From: Bradyrhizobium sp. ISRA430
GTDB lineage: Bacteria; Pseudomonadota; Alphaproteobacteria; Rhizobiales; Xanthobacteraceae
DNA: 64,000 bases
Direction of reading: 5' to 3'
NCBI RefSeq assembly: GCF_029909975.1
Contig: NZ_CP094516.1
Span: forward strand, 6,426,501 to 6,490,500
Shown piece after piece: positions 41,059 to 50,488 of the stretch. Numbering within the stretch: the stretch's first letter is position 1; every line of letters begins with the position of its first letter. A program made the position numbers and the translations under genes. The notes beneath the pieces are model-generated. The model did no database searches, was not told the origin of the DNA, and worked only from the letters and a program-made list of their open reading frames with translations.

Positions 41059-42675
41059 TTAGTGGGCTTCCCCGGCCGAGATATGGCCGGGCTTCTTCAG
41101 GAAGAGGGCGGCGACCAGGGCCACGATCAATGCCATGCCGAGCAGATAGAAGGTGTCGCTGAAGGCGAGGATATAGGCCTGCTTCTGCACGATATGACCG
41201 ATCGCGACAAAGGCGCGATGTGACGCGTCGGCGCGGTCGAGGACGCCGTGATTGACGAAATATTGCGTGAGCTGCTCGAGCCGCGTCCGGGTCGCCTGCT
41301 CGAACACCGAGACCGACTGCATCAGCACGTTGGAGTGATACTGTTCGCGTTTGGTCAGCACGGTCTGCAGCAGCGCGATGCCGACGGCGCCGCCGAGATT
41401 GCGCATCATGTTGAACAGGCCGGAGGCTGAGCCGGCATTTTCCGGCTCGATGCCGGCGGTCGCGACCGCCGACAGCGGTGCCATCACCAGCGCCTGACCG
41501 ATCGCACGGACGATGTTGGGCCACAGGAGCTGGTCGGCCGCGTAGTCGCTGGTCATGTAGATGTTCATGAAGTTGGAGCCTGCGAACAGCACGAAGCCGA
41601 CGCCGATGATGATCCGCGCATCGAATCTCTGCATGAGACGCGGCACCAGCGGGATCAGCACGAGCTGCGGCAGGCCGGTCCAGGCCAGCACCATGCCGAT
41701 CTGCTCGGCATTGTAGCCCTGAATGCGGGACAGGTATTGCGGCAGGATGAAGACCGAGCCGTAGAGCGCGATGCCGAGCAGGAAATTCGCGAGCATGCCG
41801 AAGCCGAAATTGCGGCGAACCAGGAGGCGCAGGTTCAAAAGCGGCTTCTTCACCGTGAGCTCGATGATCAGGAAAGCAGTCAGTGCGACTGCCGCGATTA
41901 CGGACAGCTTGACGATGAAGGGCGAACCGAACCAGTCGTCCTTGTTGCCTTCCTCGAGCACGGTCTGAAGTGCGGACAGCCCGATCGCCATGGTGATGAT
42001 GCCCGCCCAGTCGCCGTCGCGCAGGAGTGACAGCTTCATGGGCTTGGCTTCCAGGGCGTACCAGAGCATGCCGACCATGACCGCACCGGGAACGAGGTTG
42101 ACGTAGAAGATGTACTCCCAACCGAAATTCTCGGTGAGATAGCCGCCGATGGTCGGGCCGATTGCGGGGGCGAATGTCGCCGAGAGCGCGAACAGCGCAA
42201 GTCCGACCGGCTGCTTGGCGCGTGGCAACAGCGTGATGATCAGGGTGAATGCCATCGGGATCAGCACGCCGCCGGTAAAACCTTGCACCGCGCGCAGCAC
42301 GATCATCTGCGGCAGGTCCTGCGCCAGCGCGCAGGCCGCGGACAGAGTCAGGAACAGGACCGCGTTGGTCAGCAGATAGATGCGGATCGAGAACACTTGC
42401 GCGAGCCAGCCGGAGAGCGGGATCACCACGATCTCGGCGATCAAATAGGAGGTCGAGATCCAGCCGCCATCGTCGATGCCGGCGCCGATCGCGCCCTGGA
42501 TGTCGGCGAGCGAGGCGTTGACGATTTGGATGTTCAGCACCGCCATGAAGGCGCCGAGCGTGGCGCCGACCACCGCGATCCAGGTTTTTGCGGAGACTGC
42601 GGGCGTCGCGAGCGCGGTCGAGGCGGGAATGCTGGCGGCCGATGCGGCGTTGAGGGCGGGTTGGAGCGTGCTCAT
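41059..42675 (-). CDS. emrB: DHA2-family MFS drug efflux permease (EmrB-like)
   Basis: This is a 538-residue, 14-helix major-facilitator exporter. VGATLGAFMAVLNIQIVNASL is the first helix with the DHA2 signature (LNIQIVN). DDGGWISTSYLIAEIVVIPL and RAVQGFTGGVLIPMAFTLI are further motifs, and GPTIGGYLTENFGWEYIFYV is motif C. It exports hydrophobic compounds with the membrane-fusion partner encoded upstream. A 31-bp operator-like sequence that resembles the one at the LysR promoter lies in the 122-base gap before it. Confidence 0.9.
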   Translation of the reverse strand: MSTLQPALNAASAASIPASTALATPAVSAKTWIAVVGATLGAFMAVLNIQIVNASLADIQGAIGAGIDDGGWISTSYLIAEIVVIPLSGWLAQVFSIRIYLLTNAVLFLTLSAACALAQDLPQMIVLRAVQGFTGGVLIPMAFTLIITLLPRAKQPVGLALFALSATFAPAIGPTIGGYLTENFGWEYIFYVNLVPGAVMVGMLWYALEAKPMKLSLLRDGDWAGIITMAIGLSALQTVLEEGNKDDWFGSPFIVKLSVIAAVALTAFLIIELTVKKPLLNLRLLVRRNFGFGMLANFLLGIALYGSVFILPQYLSRIQGYNAEQIGMVLAWTGLPQLVLIPLVPRLMQRFDARIIIGVGFVLFAGSNFMNIYMTSDYAADQLLWPNIVRAIGQALVMAPLSAVATAGIEPENAGSASGLFNMMRNLGGAVGIALLQTVLTKREQYHSNVLMQSVSVFEQATRTRLEQLTQYFVNHGVLDRADASHRAFVAIGHIVQKQAYILAFSDTFYLLGMALIVALVAALFLKKPGHISAGEAH

Positions 42676-42727
42676 GGAAGCCTCGTCTCGGTTTCTCTGA
42701 GGCAGGATGCATTAGGCGGATCGTTTC

Positions 42728-42758
42728 GATAATCGGGGAAGCCTTGGAAAGATCGTCC
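42728..42758. promoter_or_regulatory. operator-like sequence before emrB, matching 44030-44060
   Basis: This 31-base stretch starts GATAATCGGGGAAGCCTTGG and matches 23 of 31 bases with 44030-44060 (hand alignment). The GATAATC, GGAAG and TTGGAA blocks are conserved. It sits between the membrane-fusion gene and emrB, so the LysR protein could control emrB separately. Confidence 0.5.
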
Positions 42759-42797
42759 GGCAGGACTTGATAATCCTGCCGCAAGCTATGGACGACC

Positions 42798-43949
42798 TCA
42801 GCTTCCGTTCGGGCGTGCGGCGTTGTCAGCGAGGCGCTTGGCCCTGTCGCGCTCGGCCAGCACCGTCGCCTTGGTGTTGACCGTCGGCACCGCCGACATG
42901 CCGGGCCGCAACAGGCCTGTCAGGCGGTGGTCATCGAGTACGATCTTCACCGGCACGCGCTGAACGATCTTGGTGAAATTGCCAGTGGCATTGTCGGGCG
43001 GCAGCAGCGCGAATTCGAGCCCGCTCGCCGGCGACAGGCTGTCGACATGGCCGCGCAAAGCCTCGCTGCGGAAGCTGTCGATGTGCAGCTCGACCGGCTG
43101 GCCCGGGCGCATATGGGTGAGCTGCGTCTCCTTGAAATTCGCGACCACGTAGACCGCATCGAGCGGCACCACCGCCATCAACTGCGTGCCGGCCTGCACA
43201 TACTGGCCGACGCGCAACGATCGGGCGCCGACCGTGCCGTCGACCGGCGCGGTGATCTCGGTATAGGACAGGTTCAGCGAGGCCTGCTCGGCGACTGCAC
43301 GGGCACGGTCGAGCTGGGCAGCGGCCTGGGCGCGCTGCGTGGTGAGCACGTCGACCTTGCGCTGTGCGGCCAAGAGGCCCGATTTCGCGTGCTGCAATTG
43401 CGCGTTGCTGGCGCGCAGCGCCGCATCGGTCTGCTGTGCGCGCTGGATCGTGCCGGAGCCCGACTTCATCAGGTCGTCATAGCGGGCGCGCTCCTCCTGC
43501 GCGAATTTCAGATTGGCTTCCGCGGCGCCAACGTCGGCCGTGCTTTGCTCGATGATCGGCTGCTGCAATTCGAGCTGGGCATCGATGTTGCGCACGGAGG
43601 CTTCCGCGGCGGCGACGTCGGCGCGGGCCTGCTCGAGCGCGGCCTTGAAGTCGCGGTCGTCGATCTTCGCCAGCACCTGGCCCGCCCTGACCTTCTCGTT
43701 GTCGCCGACCAGGACCTGGGCGATGTAGCCCGAGACTTTCGGCGCGATGATCGTGGAATCGGCCTTCACATAGGCGTCATCGGTGGATTCCAGGTAGCGA
43801 CCGGTGGTCAGGTAGCTGTAGCCAAAGTCGCCGGCCGCGGCGACGCCAAGCACCAGCGCCAAGGCGAGGGCTGCTCGCTTGATTGCTTGCCGTGATGGGC
43901 GGAGGCTGATTTTGTCTTTTGTTTCAGTGACGTAAGAAGCGTTCGACAT
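42798..43949 (-). CDS. emrA: HlyD/EmrA-type membrane fusion protein
   Basis: This is a 383-residue periplasmic adaptor. It has one N-terminal helix (AALALALVLGVAAAGDFGYSY). The lipoyl/biotinyl half-motif is STDDAYVKADSTIIAPKVSGY (EmrA-like), a long coiled-coil hairpin (EQARADVAAAEASVRNIDAQ onward) follows, and then LNLSYTEITAPVDGTVGARS and the C-terminal beta-barrel. It links EmrB to an outer-membrane channel that is not encoded here. It is the first gene of the emrA-emrB-ahpD operon and is divergent from the LysR regulator. Start ATG 43949. Confidence 0.9.
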   Translation of the reverse strand: MSNASYVTETKDKISLRPSRQAIKRAALALALVLGVAAAGDFGYSYLTTGRYLESTDDAYVKADSTIIAPKVSGYIAQVLVGDNEKVRAGQVLAKIDDRDFKAALEQARADVAAAEASVRNIDAQLELQQPIIEQSTADVGAAEANLKFAQEERARYDDLMKSGSGTIQRAQQTDAALRASNAQLQHAKSGLLAAQRKVDVLTTQRAQAAAQLDRARAVAEQASLNLSYTEITAPVDGTVGARSLRVGQYVQAGTQLMAVVPLDAVYVVANFKETQLTHMRPGQPVELHIDSFRSEALRGHVDSLSPASGLEFALLPPDNATGNFTKIVQRVPVKIVLDDHRLTGLLRPGMSAVPTVNTKATVLAERDRAKRLADNAARPNGS

Positions 43950-44029
43950 GACATCCTCCGGATCGCCAGACGTCCCGTTCCGAAGGGGCGCTGCTGTCGA
44001 GCGTGAAGATGCGCTGTCCTAGTGCTTGT

Positions 44030-44060
44030 GATAATCCCGGAAGGATTGGAAGCATTATCC
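44030..44060. promoter_or_regulatory. LysR-type operator candidate in the emrA-lysR spacer
   Basis: GATAAT and ATTATC at the ends (44030-44035 and 44054-44059) form an inverted repeat around CCGGAAGGATTGGAAGC. GGATAATC recurs at 44070-44077. LysR proteins bind such interrupted palindromes near their own promoters. The 31-base sequence resembles 42728-42758. Confidence 0.5.
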
Positions 44061-44090
44061 AGCAATAGCGGATAATCGGAGCCTCACGAG

Positions 44091-45002
44091 ATGGACCGCT
44101 TCACCAGCCTCACGGCCTTCGTCCGGGTGGTCGAGAATGGCGGCTTTTCCGCCGCCGCCCGCCGGCTCAACATGTCGACGACCATGGTGAGCAACCATGT
44201 GCAGGCACTGGAGGATCGGCTCGGGGTGAGGCTGCTCAACCGCACCACGCGCAAGGTGAGCCTGACCGAAATCGGCAAGGCCTATTACGACCGCTCCACG
44301 CAGATCCTCGCCGATCTTGAACAGGCGGACGACATCGCGAGCGAGTTGCAATCGGTGCCACGGGGCACGCTGCGCATCCACTCGGCCACGCATATGGTGC
44401 CGTTCGTCGCGCCGGTGGTGGCAAAGCTCCTGTCCACCTATCCGGAGATCAAGGTCGATCTGCGCATGGGCGAGGCCGAGGTCGATCTGATCGAGGACGG
44501 CTACGACGTTGCCCTGCGCATGACCTCGCCGCCGGATTCGAGCCTGATCGTCCGCAGCCTCGCCACCTGGCGTCACGTGCTGTGCTGCTCGCACGACTAT
44601 ATCGAGAAGCATGGTCGCGTGCAGAAGCTCGATGAGCTCACCGCGCATAATTGCGGTCGTCATCTGAATTACCCCTTTGGCGACGACTGGCGCTTCTTCG
44701 ATCGCAAGGGAACGCCGACATCGGTGCGCATCTCCGGCAGCTTCGTCACCAACAGCGGCGAGGCGTTGCGGAAAGTGGCGCTGGAAGGCGGCGCCGTCTG
44801 CCTGATGGCCGGCTTCCTCGTTCGCGACGATCTCGAAGCCGGCCATCTGGTTCGGCTGTTGCCCGAATACCGGCCGGTCGAGATGTCAATGAATGCGGTC
44901 TACCCGCACCGGCATCATCTGTCCGCGAAGGTCAGGACCTTCATCGACATGCTGGTGCAGCACAGTGCGGAGCAGCAGAAGCTGATCAATCCTTATTCTT
45001 GA
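44091..45002 (+). CDS. LysR-family transcriptional regulator
   Basis: This is a 303-residue regulator. The N-terminal winged helix reads FTSLTAFVRVVENGGFSAAA then MSTTMVSNHVQALEDRLGVRLLNRTTRKV. The C-terminal ~210 residues form the periplasmic-binding-like effector domain (GTLRIHSATHMVPFVAPVV onward). It is divergent from emrA and likely controls the efflux operon and itself through the GATAATC-N-GATTATC-like sites. The inducer is unknown, plausibly a phenolic or other drug-like molecule. Start ATG 44091. Confidence 0.9.
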   Translation: MDRFTSLTAFVRVVENGGFSAAARRLNMSTTMVSNHVQALEDRLGVRLLNRTTRKVSLTEIGKAYYDRSTQILADLEQADDIASELQSVPRGTLRIHSATHMVPFVAPVVAKLLSTYPEIKVDLRMGEAEVDLIEDGYDVALRMTSPPDSSLIVRSLATWRHVLCCSHDYIEKHGRVQKLDELTAHNCGRHLNYPFGDDWRFFDRKGTPTSVRISGSFVTNSGEALRKVALEGGAVCLMAGFLVRDDLEAGHLVRLLPEYRPVEMSMNAVYPHRHHLSAKVRTFIDMLVQHSAEQQKLINPYS

Positions 45003-45083
45003 TGCGCCGGATCCTTTTCCAACACGGCAGGTGTCCATTGTGGGGCCAGCCTTCCCCGCACGTTCGTGGTGCGAACGTGCCTG

Positions 45084-45205
45084 GCCTCATGGTTCGAAAA
45101 GCGCCGTAAGGCGGCGCTCCTCACCATGACGGTCTGGGATTTCGCCGCGAAACAAGACCTCATCCTGAGGAGCCCGCGACAGGCGGGCGTCTCGAAGGCT
45201 GGGCC
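45084..45205. repeat. palindromic repeat (CCTCAT..GAGGAG family)
   Basis: GGCCTCATGGTTCGAAAAGC, GGCGCTCCTCACCATGACGG, then CCTCATCCTGAGGAGCCCGC and GGCGTCTCGAAGGCTGGGCC make up the element. It lies between the convergent LysR and amidase genes. It is related to 36909-37040 and 50968-51073. Confidence 0.65.
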
Positions 45206-45295
45206 GCAAGGAGGAGGCCGCCTGCCCCTCCTGCATGCAGGGGAGGGAGCGCCCCCTCCGCCGCGGTTCGCAACCAGACTTGATCTCACCATGCT

Positions 45296-46816
45296 CTAGC
45301 GCGCCGGCGGCGGCAGCCGCCCGAACACCTTCTCCATTGCCATTCCGATCGCCAGCAGCCTCCTGTCGCTTCCAGCGGGCCCATCGAGCTCGAGTCCGAC
45401 CGGCAATTTGCTCGACGCGCCCAGCGCAACCGGAATCTGGATGCCGGGAATGCCGGCATTGCTGCCGGGGTCGGTGTTCTGGATGAAGAGCAGGAAATTC
45501 GGCAGGCTGCTGGAATCGGGGTTTGCGGCGATCGCGACTTTCGGTGTGGTCGGGAAGGCGATGGCATCGAGCCGGTTCTTGGCGAATGTGTCCCGATAGA
45601 GCGCCCGGAGCGCCGGCCGCCCGGCCTTCATGGCCGCATCATAGGCCGGCTTGGCGTCAACGACCGTGTTGTCGGGACCAGGCAATTTGCGTGGGATGAC
45701 GAGGCCGTCATAGGTGCCCTTCACGTCAGGGCTCGCGATCTCCTTCGCGAGTGCCGCGATGGTGAGCCCGGTACCGGTGTGCCTGAGATAGGCGACCATG
45801 TCGTCGTTGGCCTCGAAGATCGCCACGGGGAAGCTCACCTTGCCGTTGAGCTCGGCGAGCTCCGGCATCTCGACATCGACCACGCTCGCGCCTTGCGCCC
45901 TCAGCTTGTCGATCGCTCCTTTGAAAGCGGCATCGGTATCGTCGTCGAGATTGGTGAGCATGGTCTTCACCACGCCGATGCGCACCTGCTTCAGATCGGC
46001 CGGTGCGATCGCGCCGCCGCCGACGATGATACGGTCGAGCGCCGCCACATCCGTCATCGTTGCGGCCATCGGGCCGGCGGTATCGCGGGTATGAGAGATC
46101 GGCGCGATGCCCGCTTGCGGGTAGCGGCCGACGGTCGGCCGCAGCGACGCGCAGCCATTGAGTGCGCAGGGAATCCGGACCGACCCGCCGGTGTCCGTGC
46201 CGAGGCCCGCGGTGACGATCCGCGCGCCGATCGCGGCGGCCGTTCCGGACGATGAGCCGCCGGCGATCTTGCTGGTGTCATAGACGTTGCGCACGCCGGG
46301 CTCGCCACCGGTCTTGAAGCCGGCATTGTAGCCGGAGATGCCGAAGGCGAGCTCGTGCATGTTGGTCTTGCCGATGATGATCGCACCGGCCGCGCGCAGC
46401 TTCGCCGCGACAGGAGCATCCTTCTTCGGCACGAAGTTCTTGAGGGCCGGCGTGCCGGCGCTGGAGGGCAGCCCCGCGACCTCGATATTGTCCTTGATCA
46501 CAACCGGTACGCCGCCGAGCGGCCGGCACGCGCCCTTCCTGCGCCGCGCGTCGAAGGCCTCGGCGGCCTTTGTAGCGCCGGCCTCGTCCAGCGTGATGAA
46601 GGCGTTAAGGTTGGGGTTGGCCTTGGCGCGCGCCAGCACTGCCGAGGTCAGCGCCTTGCTGGTGATCTTGCCGGCACAGAGATCGGCCGCGGCCTGGGTC
46701 ATGGTCAACTGGTCGAGATCGATCACCGGTTGGGCGAGGACGGATGCAGGTAGCGCGCCGGCGACAAGGATGAAGCTTGCGATGGCTGAATTCAGCGGAA
46801 ATGGTCTGCGTTGCAT
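45296..46816 (-). CDS. exported amidase (amidase-signature family)
   Basis: This is a 506-residue amidase with a Sec signal (MQRRPFPLNSAIASFILVAG, cleaved near SVLAQ). The Ser-cisSer-Lys triad is visible: VPVVIKDNIEVAG, KIAGGSSSGTAAAIGARI and GLGTDTGGSVRIPCALNG. Conserved AGPMAATMTDVA follows. The start at 46816 was preferred over 46828 because GGGGAG lies 5 bases upstream. Export is uncommon for amidases and suggests a periplasmic amide substrate. Indole-3-acetamide or peptide amides are candidates only by the neighbouring indolepyruvate oxidoreductase, which lies just upstream on the same strand. Confidence 0.88.
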   Translation of the reverse strand: MQRRPFPLNSAIASFILVAGALPASVLAQPVIDLDQLTMTQAAADLCAGKITSKALTSAVLARAKANPNLNAFITLDEAGATKAAEAFDARRRKGACRPLGGVPVVIKDNIEVAGLPSSAGTPALKNFVPKKDAPVAAKLRAAGAIIIGKTNMHELAFGISGYNAGFKTGGEPGVRNVYDTSKIAGGSSSGTAAAIGARIVTAGLGTDTGGSVRIPCALNGCASLRPTVGRYPQAGIAPISHTRDTAGPMAATMTDVAALDRIIVGGGAIAPADLKQVRIGVVKTMLTNLDDDTDAAFKGAIDKLRAQGASVVDVEMPELAELNGKVSFPVAIFEANDDMVAYLRHTGTGLTIAALAKEIASPDVKGTYDGLVIPRKLPGPDNTVVDAKPAYDAAMKAGRPALRALYRDTFAKNRLDAIAFPTTPKVAIAANPDSSSLPNFLLFIQNTDPGSNAGIPGIQIPVALGASSKLPVGLELDGPAGSDRRLLAIGMAMEKVFGRLPPPAR

Positions 46817-46903
46817 GAGGCTCCCCATCGATGAAAGTGACGGGGCAGCTTACCTCGCCGCCATGGCGACGCGTGTCCCATTTTTGAGGAGGAAGCACGC
46901 TCC

Positions 46904-49900
46904 TCAGGCTGCCTTGGCGGCGGCGGGCCGGTCCAGCAAGGACGCGACCTCGGCTTTCACTTTCGCGATGGCGGCGTCCTTCACCGGGCCGTAGCCGCGG
47001 ATTTCCATCGGCGCCCTGGCGATCACGACCATGTCGGATAGGCTGGTCGCATCAAGCCGGGCGAGCATCGTCTCGATCAAGCCTTCATACCAGCCGATCA
47101 GCTCGCGCTCGGCGCGCCGCTCGGCCGTGTAGCCGAACGGATCGAACGGCGTGCCGCGCAGCAGCTTGAGGCGAGCCAAGATTGCCAGCGGCGTCTGGAT
47201 CCACTGGCCGAAGGCGCGCTTGCGCGGCCGACCACGTGCGTCGCGCTTTGAGGCGAGGAAGGGGGGCGCGAGATGGTATTTGATCTTGAAATCGCCGTCG
47301 AACTCGCGGTTCAGCGTGTCGAGGAAGCCCGTCTGCATGTGCAGGCGCGCCACTTCGTATTCGTCCTTGTAGGCCATCAGCTTGAACAAGGAGCGCGCAA
47401 CCGCATCGGTCAGCGCCTCGCTGCCGAGCCTGGACTCGGCACGGCGCACCTTCGCGATCGCCCCACGATAGTGCGCGGCATAGGCCGCATGCTGATAGCC
47501 GGTCAGGAATTCGGCGCGACGATCGATCACCTGATCGAGTGTCTCGGCCACGGGATCATCTTCGGGTTTGGTGAGAAACTCCGGATCGGCGGCGGCGATC
47601 CGGCCCCAGGCAAAGGCCTGCTTGTTGCGCTCGACCGCGACGCCGTTGAGCTCGATCGCGCGCAGCAGCGCTTGCAGCGAGAGCGGCACCAGCCCGCGCT
47701 GCCAGGCAAAGCCAAGCATGATGATGTTGGCATAGACGGCATCGCCGAGCTGGCTTTCGGCCAGCGCGTTGGCGTTGATCGTGTCGAGATTGCCCTCGCC
47801 AATGACCCGACCGATGGCGCGCAGGCGGGCAGGCGAGGCGAGATCGGCGTCGCGGAAGCGCACGACGTCGCCGGTCGGCATTTCCGCGGTGTTGATCGCT
47901 GCGCGCGTGCCGTGGCGATAGGTGCCGGACGCCTTGGGCGAGGAGCTCACCACGAGATCGCAGCCGATCAGCGCATCGGCTGCACCCTGATCGATGCGGA
48001 CCTGATGCAACGCCTGGGGGGACGCGGCCAGGCGGATGTAGCTCAGCACGGGGCCGAATTTTTGCGCAAAGCCCGTGAAGTCCAGCACCGAGACGCCACG
48101 GCGTTCGAGGTGCGCTGCCATGCCGATCAGCGCACCGACGGTGATCACGCCGGTGCCGCCGACGCCAGTTACGAGCAAATCGTAAGGACGCTCGAGCATT
48201 GCCGGGGTGGGCGGGGCAAGCGTGGCGGCACGGCCGATCGCGTCGATATTGCTTGCGGTCCTCGCCCGGCGCGTGGCGCCTTCGACGGTGACGAAGCTTG
48301 GGCAGAAGCCGTTGAGACAGGAGAAATCCTTGTTGCAGGCCGACAGATTGATCCGGCGCTTGCGGCCGAGCGGAGTCTCCTTCGGTTCGACGCTGAGGCA
48401 GTTGGATTCGACCGAGCAGTCGCCGCAGCCCTCGCAGACGAGATCATTGATATAGGCAAAGCGTTTCGGATCAGCCATCTGTCCGCGCTTGCGCTGCCGC
48501 CGCTTCTCGGTGGCGCAGGTCTGCTGGTAGATCAGCACGGAGACGCCGGGGACGTCGCGTAGCTCGCGCTGCACGGCGTCCATCTCCTCGCGCGGATGGA
48601 TGGTGACGTCAATGGGCAGGTCCGCCAGCGAAAACTGCGAAGGCTCGTCCGACGCCAGCGCGATGCGCGAAACGCCTTCGGCGCGGACGCTGTGGGCGAT
48701 GGCCTGCACGCTGACGGGGCCGTCGACCGGCTGGCCGCCGGTCATGGCGACGGCGTCGTTGAACAGGATCTTGTAGGTGATGTTCGCGCCTGCCGCGATC
48801 GCCTGCCGGATCGCCATCGAGCCGGAATGATAATAGGTACCTTCGCCGAGATTCTGGAACACGTGCTTGTCGCCGGTGAATCTCGACGAGGCCGCCCAGT
48901 TCACGCCTTCGCCGCCCATCTGGATCAGCGAGGACGTTTCGCGATCCATCCAGCTCGCCATGAAATGGCAGCCGATGCCGGCCAGCGCCTTCGATCCCTC
49001 CGGCACCTTTGTCGACGTGTTGTGCGGGCAGCCTGAGCAGAAGTACGGCGTGCGCGTTGCACCAGTGACGCTGATCGTGCGCTCTGGCTCCGGCACCAAG
49101 GCGGCCGCCCGCACGGCGAGATTGAGGCCCGGAAACATCGGATCGAGCCGGCGCGCGAGCACGCCTGCGAGCGCCCGCGGAGACAATTCGCCGATCCAGG
49201 AGATCAGCCGCGCGCCGGTCTCGTCATGCTTGCCGACCATGCGCTCGGGCTTCGCGCCGGGATAGTCATAGAAATACTCCTTGAACTGGCTCTCGATGAT
49301 GCCGCGCTTCTCCTCGACCACGAGGATCTCGCGCTTGCCCTTCACGAATTCCATCGCGTCGTGCAGCGCCAGCGGCCAGACCATGCCGACCTTGTAGACG
49401 TCGATGCCGATGCTGCGGCACGCCGTTTCATCGAGGCCGATCAACCGCAGCGCCTCCATCAGGTCGAGATGGGCCTTGCCTGTCGTGACGATGCCGTAGG
49501 TGGCATTGGGAATGTCGTAGATGTGCCGATCAATCGGATTGGCTTTTGCGAAGGCATAGACCGCGTGCTTCTTCGCCTCCAGCCGCTCCTCGATCTGCGG
49601 GCCCGGCAGGTCGGGCCAGCGATAGTGCAGCCCTCCGGGCGGCGGCGTGAAGTCAGGCCTGCGGAAGAGGCGCGACGGGCGCAGTGCGACCGAGGCGCCG
49701 GATTCCACGATCTCCGAGATCGCCTTGAAGCCGACCCACATGCCGGAGAAGCGGCTCAGCGCGTAGCCATACTCGCCGAACTCGAGATACTCGCTGATGC
49801 TGGCCGGGTGCAGCGTCGGCATGAACCAGCTCATGAAGGCGACGTCGGACTGGTGCGGCATCGAGGAGGAAACGCAGCCATGGTCATCGCCGGCGACCAC

Positions 49901-50335
49901 CAGCACCCCGCCATGCGGCGAGGAGCCATAGGCGTTGCCGTGCTTCAGCGCGTCGCCCGAGCGGTCGACGCCGGGGCCCTTGCCGTACCAGAGCCCGAAC
50001 ACGCCATCGACCTCGCGATCTGCCTGCGTCTCGACCTGCTGCGAGCCGAGCACTGCGGTTGCCGCGAGGTCTTCGTTCACAGCGGGGAGGAATTCGATGC
50101 GATCCCGCTTCAATTGCTCCTTGATGCGCCAGAGTTCGAGATCGATGCCGCCGAGTGGTGAGCCGCGATAGCCGGAGATGAAGCCGGCGGTGTTGAGCCC
50201 GCTCGCGCGGTCGCGCCTCGCCTGGTCGAGCGCGACGCGGACGATCGCCTGCGTGCCGGTGAGAAAGACGCGGCCCTCCGCGCGGTCGTAGCGGTCGGAT
50301 AGTTCGTAGGCGTCGAGTGACGGAATGGCGTCCAT
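46904..50335 (-). CDS. fused indolepyruvate ferredoxin oxidoreductase family protein
   Basis: This is a 1143-residue 2-oxoacid oxidoreductase with the alpha/beta and gamma parts fused in one chain. GFISGYRGSPLGGIDLELWRI is the pyrimidine domain, GIGCHFMASWMDRE and MGGEGVNWAASSRF the ThDP domain. The Fe-S motifs are CEGCGDCSVESNCLSVEP and SACNKDFSCLNGFCPSF. VTGVGGTGVITVGALIGMAA is the gamma Rossmann-like domain. Start ATG 50335 with GGGAGG upstream. It oxidises aryl pyruvates (indole-, phenyl- or hydroxyphenylpyruvate) to acyl-CoA or acid with ferredoxin. It is divergent from an Lrp regulator, typical for amino-acid degradation. Confidence 0.92.
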   Translation of the reverse strand: MDAIPSLDAYELSDRYDRAEGRVFLTGTQAIVRVALDQARRDRASGLNTAGFISGYRGSPLGGIDLELWRIKEQLKRDRIEFLPAVNEDLAATAVLGSQQVETQADREVDGVFGLWYGKGPGVDRSGDALKHGNAYGSSPHGGVLVVAGDDHGCVSSSMPHQSDVAFMSWFMPTLHPASISEYLEFGEYGYALSRFSGMWVGFKAISEIVESGASVALRPSRLFRRPDFTPPPGGLHYRWPDLPGPQIEERLEAKKHAVYAFAKANPIDRHIYDIPNATYGIVTTGKAHLDLMEALRLIGLDETACRSIGIDVYKVGMVWPLALHDAMEFVKGKREILVVEEKRGIIESQFKEYFYDYPGAKPERMVGKHDETGARLISWIGELSPRALAGVLARRLDPMFPGLNLAVRAAALVPEPERTISVTGATRTPYFCSGCPHNTSTKVPEGSKALAGIGCHFMASWMDRETSSLIQMGGEGVNWAASSRFTGDKHVFQNLGEGTYYHSGSMAIRQAIAAGANITYKILFNDAVAMTGGQPVDGPVSVQAIAHSVRAEGVSRIALASDEPSQFSLADLPIDVTIHPREEMDAVQRELRDVPGVSVLIYQQTCATEKRRQRKRGQMADPKRFAYINDLVCEGCGDCSVESNCLSVEPKETPLGRKRRINLSACNKDFSCLNGFCPSFVTVEGATRRARTASNIDAIGRAATLAPPTPAMLERPYDLLVTGVGGTGVITVGALIGMAAHLERRGVSVLDFTGFAQKFGPVLSYIRLAASPQALHQVRIDQGAADALIGCDLVVSSSPKASGTYRHGTRAAINTAEMPTGDVVRFRDADLASPARLRAIGRVIGEGNLDTINANALAESQLGDAVYANIIMLGFAWQRGLVPLSLQALLRAIELNGVAVERNKQAFAWGRIAAADPEFLTKPEDDPVAETLDQVIDRRAEFLTGYQHAAYAAHYRGAIAKVRRAESRLGSEALTDAVARSLFKLMAYKDEYEVARLHMQTGFLDTLNREFDGDFKIKYHLAPPFLASKRDARGRPRKRAFGQWIQTPLAILARLKLLRGTPFDPFGYTAERRAERELIGWYEGLIETMLARLDATSLSDMVVIARAPMEIRGYGPVKDAAIAKVKAEVASLLDRPAAAKAA

Positions 50336-50391
50336 GCGGACCTCCCGCGGCATCCCTGCCGGATCTGCGAAGGTTAAGCCCGGGCCGCTGG

Positions 50392-50472
50392 TAGGTTTTA
50401 CCTATTTGTTCCGATATGATGCCGAAATCGGTAAATTTTTGTGCATTGTGGCCAAATGTGGTATAAACTACC
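50392..50472. promoter_or_regulatory. candidate Lrp-type sites in the oxidoreductase/lrp spacer
   Basis: TAGGT-TTT-ACCTA (50392-50404) and GGTA-TAAAC-TACC (50460-50472) are inverted repeats flanking an AT-rich stretch. CCGAAATCGG (50422-50431) lies between them. Lrp/AsnC proteins wrap DNA at several such short inverted sites. Confidence 0.45.
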
Positions 50473-50488
50473 GACCTGAGAGGTTTTC

